NCBI GenBank assembly: GCA_947624665.1
Contig: CANQLK010000094.1
Location: 1 to 6,673, forward strand
Length of the DNA stretch: 6,673 nucleotides
Reading direction: 5' to 3'
Origin: Candidatus Gastranaerophilales bacterium
Lineage (GTDB): Bacteria; Cyanobacteriota; Vampirovibrionia; Gastranaerophilales; Gastranaerophilaceae
Below the pieces are notes generated by a model that made no database searches, had not been told where the DNA came from, and was given only the letters and a program-made list of their open reading frames with translations. Within the stretch, counting starts at the first letter, position 1, and each line of letters begins with the position of its first letter. Both the position numbers and the translations under genes were made by a program. This document shows positions 1-6,558 of this stretch, piece by piece.

Positions 1-644
1 CCGTTTTAAAAGACCTGATTAACAAAAAATATGTAAATGAACTGACGGCGGTTGATTTTGCGGGTGGGGAACCTACTTTATACTATAGGTTTAATGATTT
101 ACTCAAACTGTTAATTGATGCAAATGTCAGATTTATTATTGTCCATTCAAATGCAATTCTGTACAATAAAACTTTAGAAGAAGGTATCAAAAAAGGGAAT
201 GTAAGTCTTTGTGTATCAATTGATGCCGGGTCTGAAAAAATTCATGAAAAAGTTAAGGGGGTTAAATCCTATAATACGGTTTGGAAAAATATAAAAAAAT
301 ATGTGAAAGTTAAAAAAAGTTATAATAAAAATTATATTTCTTTAAAATATATTATTGTTCCCGATGTTAATGATAACGAAAAAGAAATTGATTTATGGAT
401 TAATAAAAGCTTAAAGGCAGGAGTTGATAAGCTTGTACTTAATGCTGATAATAACGTCTTTATTCAGGAAACTTCACCCGAGGTTCAAAAAAGACAGCTT
501 GAAAAAATTGTAAAACTTAGTGACTATTTCGTTAAAAGAGTAACTGAGCAGAATATAAAAGCATTTTTGGAATTTAATGTTACTTCGGCTTATAAGACTT
601 TAAAAATTCCCGTTCCTATTTTGGATTATGATTATTATATTTAA
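1..644 (+). CDS. Radical SAM protein, C-terminal part (5' truncated by the window edge)
   Basis: The reading frame is open from the left edge (first whole codon at base 3) to TAA at 642-644, giving 213 residues with no start. The GTG at 303 is internal and not the true start. The fragment begins inside the radical SAM barrel: it shows the GGEP motif (bases 63-74), which contacts the methionine of S-adenosylmethionine, then a SIDAGS strand and a VNDNEKEIDLW segment. These align without difficulty to the complete radical SAM protein encoded at 1151-2143: GGEP, SxDxG, a KVK..YN.VW.NIK.Y block, VND...EI..W.NKS and GV. By that alignment about 135 residues, including the Cx3Cx2C iron-sulfur motif, lie outside the window. 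The family cleaves SAM reductively with a [4Fe-4S] cluster to start radical chemistry. The substrate is not identifiable. The C-terminus carries no extra cysteine cluster. Membership of the superfamily is near certain; the specific reaction is unknown. Confidence 0.9.
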   Translation, partial: VLKDLINKKYVNELTAVDFAGGEPTLYYRFNDLLKLLIDANVRFIIVHSNAILYNKTLEEGIKKGNVSLCVSIDAGSEKIHEKVKGVKSYNTVWKNIKKYVKVKKSYNKNYISLKYIIVPDVNDNEKEIDLWINKSLKAGVDKLVLNADNNVFIQETSPEVQKRQLEKIVKLSDYFVKRVTEQNIKAFLEFNVTSAYKTLKIPVPILDYDYYI

Positions 645-677
645 AAAACAGGAATAATATTTTATTCCTGTTTTTTT
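643..677. terminator. Bidirectional intrinsic terminator between converging genes
   Basis: A perfect 15-bp stem pairs bases 643-657 with 662-676 around a four-base TATT loop. The core is ACAGGAATAA/TTATTCCTGT, flanked by an A-run on the left and a T-run on the right, so each strand reads as a stem followed by a U-tract. It begins within the stop codon of the plus-strand radical SAM gene and lies 59 bases beyond the stop of the minus-strand YvlD-like gene. It can therefore end transcription from both directions. The G+C part of the stem is short (CAGG/CCTG), typical for a low-GC genome. Confidence 0.85.
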
Positions 678-735
678 AATAAATTGCTTTTTGGTTTCTT
701 TGTTAAAATGCAAAATCAGAACTTATATAATATTC

Positions 736-1080
736 CTAAGCTTTTTTTACTTTAATTTTGTCTATTAAAGGTGTTGCAACAGATAATATCAGAGCGCCGA
801 AAAATCCGCTCCAAAATCCTTCTATCTGAAATCCCGGTGAAAATTTTGCTATTAATAAAAACAAAAGTGTATTTATAACTAAGCTGAAAAGCCCGAAAGT
901 TAATACGTTTAGAGGTAGTGAAATTAAGTTTATCAACGGTCTTACAAAAAGATTAACTATACTCATTACCAAAACAACAATTAATGCACTTGCAAATCCC
1001 GTTATGTTTATTCCGGGGATTACCCACGCAATCAGCATAATCAATAAAGCAAAAATAATCCATTTCAATATTAAATTCAT
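736..1080 (-). CDS. Small four-helix membrane protein, YvlD / phage holin family 4 type
   Basis: The 114-residue product is almost entirely hydrophobic, with about four membrane segments near residues 5-20, 30-46, 53-77 and 89-105. It matches the known layout of the YvlD-like family (Pfam Phage_holin_4_2): an N-terminal helix ending in PGI.I.GF (22-29), a conserved RP turn (47-48), a LPLNVLTFGLF.LVIN segment (55-70) and a second PGF.IEGFW motif (82-90). The length is normal for the family. Despite the family name, such proteins are widespread chromosomal membrane proteins of undefined role, and nothing phage-like surrounds this one. The start is supported by an AAGGAG ribosome-binding site at 1088-1093, seven bases before the ATG. 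It ends with TAG and a lysine-rich tail (KIKVKK). It lies 70 bases downstream of the radical SAM gene on the same strand and is probably the last gene of that operon. Family assignment is confident; function is unknown. Confidence 0.88.
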   Translation of the reverse strand: MNLILKWIIFALLIMLIAWVIPGINITGFASALIVVLVMSIVNLFVRPLINLISLPLNVLTFGLFSLVINTLLFLLIAKFSPGFQIEGFWSGFFGALILSVATPLIDKIKVKKA

Positions 1081-1150
1081 AATGCTTCTCCTTTTTAAAA
1101 AAAAGATAACACATTTTATTAAAACAAAAATTATTCTTTTGATTATAACT
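1081..1150 (-). other. 70-base spacer between the radical SAM and YvlD-like genes
   Basis: This is the longest gap in the minus-strand train. It is very AT-rich and contains the AAGGAG ribosome-binding site of the downstream gene (1088-1093). A TATAAT hexamer reads on the minus strand at 1142-1147, but I see no good -35 partner at the usual spacing. No stable hairpin with a U-tract is apparent, so read-through from the upstream genes is likely. A weak internal promoter is possible but not established. Confidence 0.4.
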
Positions 1151-2143
1151 CTATTTATTTATAATTTGAGCGAGAATATAACCTCTGTCTATGAGTTCGA
1201 CTTCAAGATTATGTTCTTTGATTTTTTCAAGAGTATATTTGACAATGTCAAGAAGTGTTTGCGGCAAATTATCTTTATTCTTGTTATACCACATCATTTC
1301 GACATCAAAAGCAACGTGTGATACTCCGCATTCTATGGATTTATTCAACCACGCTTCAATTTCTTCTTTAGAATCATTTACCTGGGGAATTAAAATGAAT
1401 TTTGTTTTAACTCTATCCGGTACGGGTTGAACAGCGGCGTATCGCTTTATATTGTCCCAAACTTTATTGTAAAAATCGTATCGTTTAACTTTTATAAATG
1501 TCTCTTTTGTTCCCGAATCAACGGAAACAACTATATTCATTTTCCCCGATTTAATACCTTCTTCCACAATTTGGCTGTATTTTGTGGCATTGGTAAGAAT
1601 TCTTATATTTGATAAATCATAATCAAGAAAGAGCTTGATTAAGTCATTAAATTCGGGTGCAACGCAAGGTTCCCCGCCTGCAATTGTTATATGACCGCCT
1701 TTCCTCAGATAGCCTCTTTTTGCCATATCTTTTATTGCAGGATATACATTATATTGTGTCTGATGAATTTTATCCTCATCATTTAACCAACAGTACACGC
1801 AGTGTTCATTACATATTGTCCAGTTATTAAAATTGATAAATGATATGTAATCATCATTATCCCATTCTTTTTTTTGAAGATAAATGCAATTTCTGCACTC
1901 CGGAACAATCTCGCCCCGCTTCATCTGCTCTCTGTATTTTCTTTTTATTTGAAAAAAATTCTTCCAGTTTATTAATTCACCGTTATAATTTTCCAGTATT
2001 TTTTTATAGCCTTTGTCTGTTGGCGGAATTCTACAGCAAAAATTAATGCTGTTCGTAAAAAAATCAAGCCCGTGTTCGATTAAATCACAGCTTACGTATT
2101 CTCTTTTTTTCGGCTTAAATATCGATTCTATTATATTTAGCAT
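1151..2143 (-). CDS. Radical SAM enzyme with an N-terminal Cys-rich (SPASM-like) region
   Basis: The 330-residue protein has the radical SAM cluster motif Cx3Cx2C (C111, C115, C118, in CNEHCVYCW), preceded by a strand-like FNNWTI segment. GGEP follows at 156-159, with SVDSG at 207-211 and a VND..EEIEAW segment near 255-265. The first 90 residues carry further cysteines: C19, the pair C36-C37, and CRNC at 83-86. A GLDFF...INFCC and NW..F..IKRKYRE...P.CR.C layout resembles the SPASM auxiliary-cluster domain that usually follows the barrel. This suggests a second iron-sulfur site, which is inference. The start ATG overlaps the end of recJ by seven bases and has an AAGGAA ribosome-binding site at 2152-2157, eight bases upstream, so translation is probably coupled. 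The product is homologous to the truncated plus-strand protein at 1-644. No precursor peptide or known partner enzyme is adjacent, so the substrate cannot be named. Possible roles include peptide modification or modification of a carbohydrate or RNA. Confidence 0.92.
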   Translation of the reverse strand: MLNIIESIFKPKKREYVSCDLIEHGLDFFTNSINFCCRIPPTDKGYKKILENYNGELINWKNFFQIKRKYREQMKRGEIVPECRNCIYLQKKEWDNDDYISFINFNNWTICNEHCVYCWLNDEDKIHQTQYNVYPAIKDMAKRGYLRKGGHITIAGGEPCVAPEFNDLIKLFLDYDLSNIRILTNATKYSQIVEEGIKSGKMNIVVSVDSGTKETFIKVKRYDFYNKVWDNIKRYAAVQPVPDRVKTKFILIPQVNDSKEEIEAWLNKSIECGVSHVAFDVEMMWYNKNKDNLPQTLLDIVKYTLEKIKEHNLEVELIDRGYILAQIINK

Positions 2144-4539
2144 AATATCAGTTCCTTCATTTCATCTATTGATGAGTTTGTGTAAAAATTTCTGAAATCA
2201 TTAATGTTTTTAATCATATCATCGAGTTCTGCGTATATTTCGCAATTCTTTATTTTGGAAAGTTCCATAGGATGAATATAAGTAATTTTATATTTGTCGT
2301 CCTCCGATTTATCGGGATTGGTTATATCCATTGATTCAAATAATGTAAGAGCACACTCCACTGTTTCATTATTAACATCAAGCGCTTTTGCAAGTCTGTT
2401 TATATCTACTTCTCCATTCATATTCGCAAGCGAATATTTCAGCATGCCCGATAAATTTGAAATTAAACCGTCCGTATTTAATTCCGTGCGGTTAAAATTC
2501 ATGAGATGAATAATGTTTGCACCTGAAGTTTTGGAAATATTAATAAAGTCTTCTTTTGTTTTTGGAATATCAAAAAACATTAATTGCTGCATATCAGAGG
2601 GTATATCTTCCGATGAAAATATTTTTTCCTTAACCGATTCAGGTATATTTAATTGTTTTATCAACTTATTGTTTTCAATAAATATTCCTGTTTTTTTCTT
2701 TGTTGATAATACAAAATCCGTTACCTGAGTGATAATGTTTGTTTTATTTCTATGATCCAGTATTTTTATTTCGGAAAAAGAATTTTTTTGATTTAAAAGT
2801 TCATTGTGAATATCATTAAGTATAAGCTGAATAGTTTCAGTATTATTAAAGCTGTTTAATTTTAAGGAAAACAGAATATCCAAATTCGAATTCAACGGCA
2901 GAGAGAAATTTGGGCAGTTCCATTTTACGCATTCGAGAGCTGAGGAATTATTTTTTGTAATAAACATTTTTAAATGGTTGTTATTTTGCCCCATAAGTTT
3001 AAAATCTTTAAGATTTGCATTATTTATAACAAATAAAGGTGAAGGATTAGCTGCACCTGTAGGTTCCATTTTCATAATGATATTTAACAGGTCTTTATTA
3101 ATATCTTCCGGTTCAAGTTGCATTTCTGCATTTATTGCTATTTCGTTAAAATTTATATCCCGAGAATATTCATCAATTGATGCGGAAAGAGCGGATTTAA
3201 ATTTTTCAAAGGATATTTTAGTTTCATTAAAAGAGAATCCGGCTGCCATTTTATGTCCGCCGAAGCCTTCAAATAAGTCTTTATGCAGCGATAAAATTTC
3301 GTGAATATTTAAATCCTGTATACTTCGGCAAGAGCATCTTATGATATTATTATTTATTGAATCTCTTGTCATAAGGAATACGGGTTTATTGTATTTTTCA
3401 ACAAGTTTTGAACATACAATTCCGATAATACCTATATGCCAGTTGTCATTTAGCAGAATAATACATTTTTTATTATGTATAATATCTGATTTGTACATAT
3501 TATCGGCTGTATTAAATGTTTCTTCGCAAAGCTGCTGTCTTAAGGTGTTCAAGTCATTCAGTATTTTAATGGAAGCTTCAATGTCTTCATCATTATCGGA
3601 AATCAATAATTTAATTGCCGTATCAGCCGAGTCCAGACGACCTGCCGCATTTAATCTCGGAACAATGTTAAAGGCGATATTTTCGGAGGTAACGGATTTG
3701 ATATCCTCAATACCGGAAGACTTAAGTAATTTGCTTATGCCTGTATGAATGTTGTTTTTTATAAGTTCAATACCCATTGCTGCAATGGAACGATTTTCGC
3801 CTATCAGTTCAACTACATCTCCTACTGTTCCTATAGCTGCAAGTGGAAGTAATTTATTGACGACAGTTTCTTTATTGTACTCTTGCAATAATTTACAGGA
3901 AAATTTAAATGCGACACCTGTTCCTGCAAGCCTGCTAAGACTGTTTATATCATCTATATTTAAAGAAGAATCGATATTATCAGGTGCTTTGGGGTTTAAA
4001 ATCGCATAGGCATCGGGTAAAACTTCTGGTGCTTCGTGGTGATCGGTAATTATTATATCTGTTTTAAATCCTTTAGCAAACGAAACTTCTGATATATTAG
4101 ATATTCCGCAGTCAACGGTAATTATGAGTTTTGTTTTTTTCTTCGCAATCAGATTAACAATTGCTTTTGTGTTAAGCCCGTGGCTTTCACTGTTTCTGTC
4201 GGGAAGGTAATAATCGACATTCGCACCTATTTCTTTAAGGGTAAGGTAGAGAATTGCAGTTGAAGTAACTCCGTCCGCATCAAAATCACCGTATACGGTT
4301 ATGTGTTCATTATTGTCTATTGCGTACTTAACACGTTCATAAGCTTTTTGAATATCTTTGAACGCATTAAAATCTATAAGCTTTGCTTTTAACGGATTAA
4401 GGAAGTTAAAGACTTTATCCTGCGTATTAATACCTCTGTTAAGCAGCATACGGGCAAGAATTTTACTGCCTTCGCAATAACGGATAAAATCTTCATCAGG
4501 CTGTATATTCTTTATTTTCCATTCTGTGCGGAACGACAT
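2137..4539 (-). CDS. recJ: Single-stranded-DNA-specific exonuclease RecJ, long form
   Basis: RecJ degrades single-stranded DNA 5' to 3' in recombinational repair (RecF pathway), mismatch repair and base excision repair, in the cytoplasm. All DHH-family motifs are present: YGDFDADG (83-90, metal ligands D85, D87, D89), VDCG (142-145, D143), ITDHHE (164-169), GTVGD (237-241), RLNAAGR (295-301), and the DHHA1 signature GFGGHKMAAG (425-434). An OB-fold region follows, from EPTGAANPSPLF (492-503) to about 580. The 800 residues exceed the E. coli enzyme (577) by a C-terminal extension from about 590. That extension begins with a DHRNKTN segment and ends with a winged-helix-like stretch (about 708-740), comparable in size to the extended RecJ of Firmicutes. 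No catalytic residue is missing. The gene starts 17 bases after the upstream stop. An AAAAGG sequence at 4551-4556 is a slightly distant ribosome-binding site. Its 3' end overlaps the radical SAM start. Confidence 0.97.
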   Translation of the reverse strand: MSFRTEWKIKNIQPDEDFIRYCEGSKILARMLLNRGINTQDKVFNFLNPLKAKLIDFNAFKDIQKAYERVKYAIDNNEHITVYGDFDADGVTSTAILYLTLKEIGANVDYYLPDRNSESHGLNTKAIVNLIAKKKTKLIITVDCGISNISEVSFAKGFKTDIIITDHHEAPEVLPDAYAILNPKAPDNIDSSLNIDDINSLSRLAGTGVAFKFSCKLLQEYNKETVVNKLLPLAAIGTVGDVVELIGENRSIAAMGIELIKNNIHTGISKLLKSSGIEDIKSVTSENIAFNIVPRLNAAGRLDSADTAIKLLISDNDEDIEASIKILNDLNTLRQQLCEETFNTADNMYKSDIIHNKKCIILLNDNWHIGIIGIVCSKLVEKYNKPVFLMTRDSINNNIIRCSCRSIQDLNIHEILSLHKDLFEGFGGHKMAAGFSFNETKISFEKFKSALSASIDEYSRDINFNEIAINAEMQLEPEDINKDLLNIIMKMEPTGAANPSPLFVINNANLKDFKLMGQNNNHLKMFITKNNSSALECVKWNCPNFSLPLNSNLDILFSLKLNSFNNTETIQLILNDIHNELLNQKNSFSEIKILDHRNKTNIITQVTDFVLSTKKKTGIFIENNKLIKQLNIPESVKEKIFSSEDIPSDMQQLMFFDIPKTKEDFINISKTSGANIIHLMNFNRTELNTDGLISNLSGMLKYSLANMNGEVDINRLAKALDVNNETVECALTLFESMDITNPDKSEDDKYKITYIHPMELSKIKNCEIYAELDDMIKNINDFRNFYTNSSIDEMKELILC

Positions 4540-4556
4540 TATATGCCTATCCTTTT

Positions 4557-4958
4557 CTATGTCGATTCTTGTTGTTCCAGTTCTTTTTTTAATTCTTCTA
4601 TATCTTTATCGGACTTTATTTTGTCGATAACAATTTTAGCCATTTCTTTTGCAATGATTTTTTGAGTTTCGGCAGGAGAATTTTGAAGCATGTTAATGGC
4701 AGCTCTCACTGTTCTGTCTATATCGTACCATCTGGAGTTTGCTCTTTCATCCATACCTTCTTCAACGGCTTCTATTATTTCGTTTACATCTGTGTATTCA
4801 CTGAATGCAAGATTATGTTCAACAATTATTTTTATTAAATTCAAAGCTACCTTAATTTGAGTTTCATCGTCGGAAGCTTCGAGGGTTTTCATAGAACGTG
4901 ATAAAATAGGGTCTTTGTCATACCATCTTCTTTGTTTGTTATTGTATTCTTCACGCAT
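4557..4958 (-). CDS. Conserved-looking hypothetical protein with two RWYD repeats
   Basis: I do not assign a function to this 133-residue protein. It is soluble, charged and predicted largely helical, with no signal peptide, membrane segment or cysteine. It consists of two similar units that align without gaps at an offset of 65: residues 11-48 and 76-113. Each begins RWYD, has D two residues later (D16/D81), then a leucine at L26/L91, then S..ETQ (S29..E32-T33-Q34 and S94..E97-T98-Q99), A38/A103 and K-I (43-44 and 108-109). A linker (about 50-75) and an acidic/lysine-rich tail (KKELEQQEST) complete it. The start is well supported by AAGGAG at 4966-4971, seven bases upstream. It sits 14 bases after fixX and 17 bases before recJ, so it is co-transcribed with both. 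The ETQ helix-loop pattern could belong to a small helical-bundle or HEAT-like unit; that is speculation. Confidence 0.88.
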   Translation of the reverse strand: MREEYNNKQRRWYDKDPILSRSMKTLEASDDETQIKVALNLIKIIVEHNLAFSEYTDVNEIIEAVEEGMDERANSRWYDIDRTVRAAINMLQNSPAETQKIIAKEMAKIVIDKIKSDKDIEELKKELEQQEST

Positions 4959-4965
4959 AATAACT

Positions 4966-4971
4966 CTCCTT
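4966..4971 (-). promoter_or_regulatory. Ribosome-binding site of the RWYD repeat protein
   Basis: AAGGAG reads on the minus strand seven bases before the ATG at 4958-4956, in the 14-base gap after fixX. A strong, well-spaced site for an otherwise unrecognised reading frame supports it as a real, independently initiated gene. Confidence 0.8.
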
Positions 4972-4972
4972 C

Positions 4973-5260
4973 TTAACCGTTTTTAAATTTAACACCATAT
5001 TCCGAGTCGGGATATTTCCAGACTATGTTGTCTTTTTCGCAGGCTATTTTGCAAGCCCCGCATTCAAGACAGTTTTCATATCTTATTTTCATTATACATT
5101 TGTCATTGCACCATTCGTATACATTTGCCGGACATATATATGTGCATGGTTTTTCTTTGCATCTCATACATACGTCATTATCTACAGTTAAATGGCTTTC
5201 ATTTGCTTTATTATATTTTAAACTTGCTAATTTTTCATTGATATTCATTTCTTCAGACAT
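4973..5260 (-). CDS. fixX: Ferredoxin-like protein FixX (two [4Fe-4S] motifs)
   Basis: The 95-residue product, the same length as E. coli FixX, is the iron-sulfur subunit that works with FixC to pass electrons towards quinone. Motif 1 is C31-x2-C34-x4-C39-x3-C43-P, within the family's CPANVY segment. Motif 2 is C64-x2-C67-x2-C70-x3-C74, within YENCLECGAC. By ferredoxin convention, C64, C67, C70 and C43 bind one cluster, and C31, C34, C39 and C74 the other. The first matches the single cluster of mitochondrial ETF-quinone oxidoreductase. Two extra cysteines (C51, C55) are unexplained. The C-terminal WKYPDSEYGVKF segment is also typical of FixX. The frame overlaps the end of fixC by 16 bases if the ATG at 5260 is used. 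A second ATG four codons in (5248-5246) would instead give a classic ATGA overlap. Ribosome-binding signals do not settle the choice: GGAG at 5263-5266 is only two bases from the first ATG and 14 from the second. Confidence 0.95.
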   Translation of the reverse strand: MSEEMNINEKLASLKYNKANESHLTVDNDVCMRCKEKPCTYICPANVYEWCNDKCIMKIRYENCLECGACKIACEKDNIVWKYPDSEYGVKFKNG

Positions 5261-6543
5261 TTCTCCATCGCAAATATACCGATTGGGATTGATTTCTTTA
5301 TTACTCCCGATTTTAAAGTTTCAGTAAAAAATTTGTTATATTTTTGCTGTTTTGGCATACCGTCCGCACATGAAAGTATTGAAAAGAACTTACATGATAG
5401 TTCGGGGTATAAAGAGGTTATTGTATTTATATGTTTTTTCAAAAATTCAATGGTATTGTTATGAGTGTGCAAATCTTTAATGATTATGGAATTTTTAAGC
5501 TTCTTGTAATATTTCGAAAGTACGCATGCGGAGTAGTCACCTTTTTCCAGTGCAAAAACAGCTGTTTCGGCTGCAAGTTTTCCGCTGAGCATTGCAAGAT
5601 TTGTTCCTTCAAAATGAATATTATTAACTAATCCTGCAGCATCTCCTGCTATCATAACTCCGTTATCATATACTTTCGGAATTGATTCCAGTGAACCTTC
5701 AGGAATCATGTGCGCTCCGTATTCGATAAATTCCGCATCTTTCAGTAATTTTGATATTGAAGGGTGTTCTTTTAATTTTTCCATTAAGTCATAGGGCTTG
5801 ATTTTATGTTTTATCAGTTCATCCAAAGAAGCACCGTATCCGATTGATATTGTATCTTTATTTGTGTAAAGAAATCCCATTGCAAACATATTCTTTAACG
5901 GCCCGCCGAGAATTTTTGCGGCAATTCCTTCGTTCTCGTTTAGATTAAATCTGTCCTCCAGCCTTTGTTTAGGGAGGCGATATACTTCTTTTACGTTTAA
6001 TGTAACGTTTTTATTTTCCAATCTCTTTCTCAATCCTATTTGTTTGGCTAATAACGAATTAACGCCGTCTGCAACGATTACTATATTCGCATAATAGTCT
6101 TCAAATTGAGTTTTTATTCCTTTAACGGTTCCGTTTTCATATATTAATTCTTTTACCAACGTTTTAGGTGCAAAACAAACACCTTCTTTGACTGCTTGTT
6201 CCACGCACCATTTGTCCCATTTTCTGCGCAATACGGTATATGAAGCGTTATCGTTTGAAATAGGATGTTTATAGGTAAACTCTGCTGATTCTTCATCTGT
6301 CAGCATAATAATTTTTTCTTCTGTAACAATTCTTTCAACGGGTGCTTCTTCTTTAAAATTATAGAATATATCTTTTGTTTGATGTTCGTAAATGCAGCCG
6401 CCAAATATATTTTTATCCCCTGCATTATCTGACCTGTCAACCAACAGTACTTTTTTCCCTGCTCTTGCAAGCGTAATCGCCGCACTGACTCCTGCGGGGC
6501 CAGCTCCTATAACTATTACTTCTGTTTTATTATTATTTTCCAT
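5245..6543 (-). CDS. fixC: FixC-type FAD-dependent electron transfer oxidoreductase
   Basis: The 432-residue flavoprotein belongs to the geranylgeranyl-reductase/ETF-quinone oxidoreductase family and is close in length to E. coli FixC (428). The N-terminus binds the ADP part of FAD: VIVIGAGPAGVSAA (9-22, GxGxxG), followed by an acidic end to the second strand (VDRSD, 35-39). A second FAD motif is VIVADGVNSLL (155-165). The third, near the C-terminal half, is GVMIAGDAAGLVN (295-307), followed by HFEGTNLAM (310-318), typical of FixC and ETF-QO. In the FixABCX complex, FixC takes one electron stream from bifurcating FixAB and, with FixX, passes it to quinone while the other stream reduces ferredoxin or flavodoxin. 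Immediate overlap with fixX fits this pairing. fixA and fixB are absent from the window, so this may be a split locus or a different use of the pair. The upstream ribosome-binding site is weak (GTGAG region), and the ATG at 6543 sits right before the GAG...VIGAGPAG-type N-terminus, so the start is plausible. Confidence 0.95.
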   Translation of the reverse strand: MENNNKTEVIVIGAGPAGVSAAITLARAGKKVLLVDRSDNAGDKNIFGGCIYEHQTKDIFYNFKEEAPVERIVTEEKIIMLTDEESAEFTYKHPISNDNASYTVLRRKWDKWCVEQAVKEGVCFAPKTLVKELIYENGTVKGIKTQFEDYYANIVIVADGVNSLLAKQIGLRKRLENKNVTLNVKEVYRLPKQRLEDRFNLNENEGIAAKILGGPLKNMFAMGFLYTNKDTISIGYGASLDELIKHKIKPYDLMEKLKEHPSISKLLKDAEFIEYGAHMIPEGSLESIPKVYDNGVMIAGDAAGLVNNIHFEGTNLAMLSGKLAAETAVFALEKGDYSACVLSKYYKKLKNSIIIKDLHTHNNTIEFLKKHINTITSLYPELSCKFFSILSCADGMPKQQKYNKFFTETLKSGVIKKSIPIGIFAMEKCLKK

Positions 6544-6558
6544 ATACAGCTCACATAT

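Noticed and set aside
303..644. A separate 113-residue protein starting at GTG 303
   Set aside because: The same frame is open upstream to the left edge and encodes the GGEP motif and other radical SAM segments, so 303 is an internal codon of a larger gene.
736..1080. Evidence of a prophage from the holin-family name
   Set aside because: The YvlD/phage-holin-4 family is mostly chromosomal, and there is no lysin, integrase, structural or other phage gene nearby.
1142..1147. TATAAT as a promoter for the YvlD-like gene
   Set aside because: There is no acceptable -35 at 16-18 bases, and in an AT-rich spacer this hexamer is expected by chance.
1004..1321. Plus-strand frames over the minus-strand genes (also at 2978-3304, 3341-3748 and 5025-5327)
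   Set aside because: They lie opposite genes with clear family motifs, lack ribosome-binding sites and recognisable domains, and have shadow-type composition.
6300..6485. Minus-strand 61-residue frame inside fixC
   Set aside because: It is out of frame with the FAD-binding N-terminal region of FixC and shows no motif of its own.
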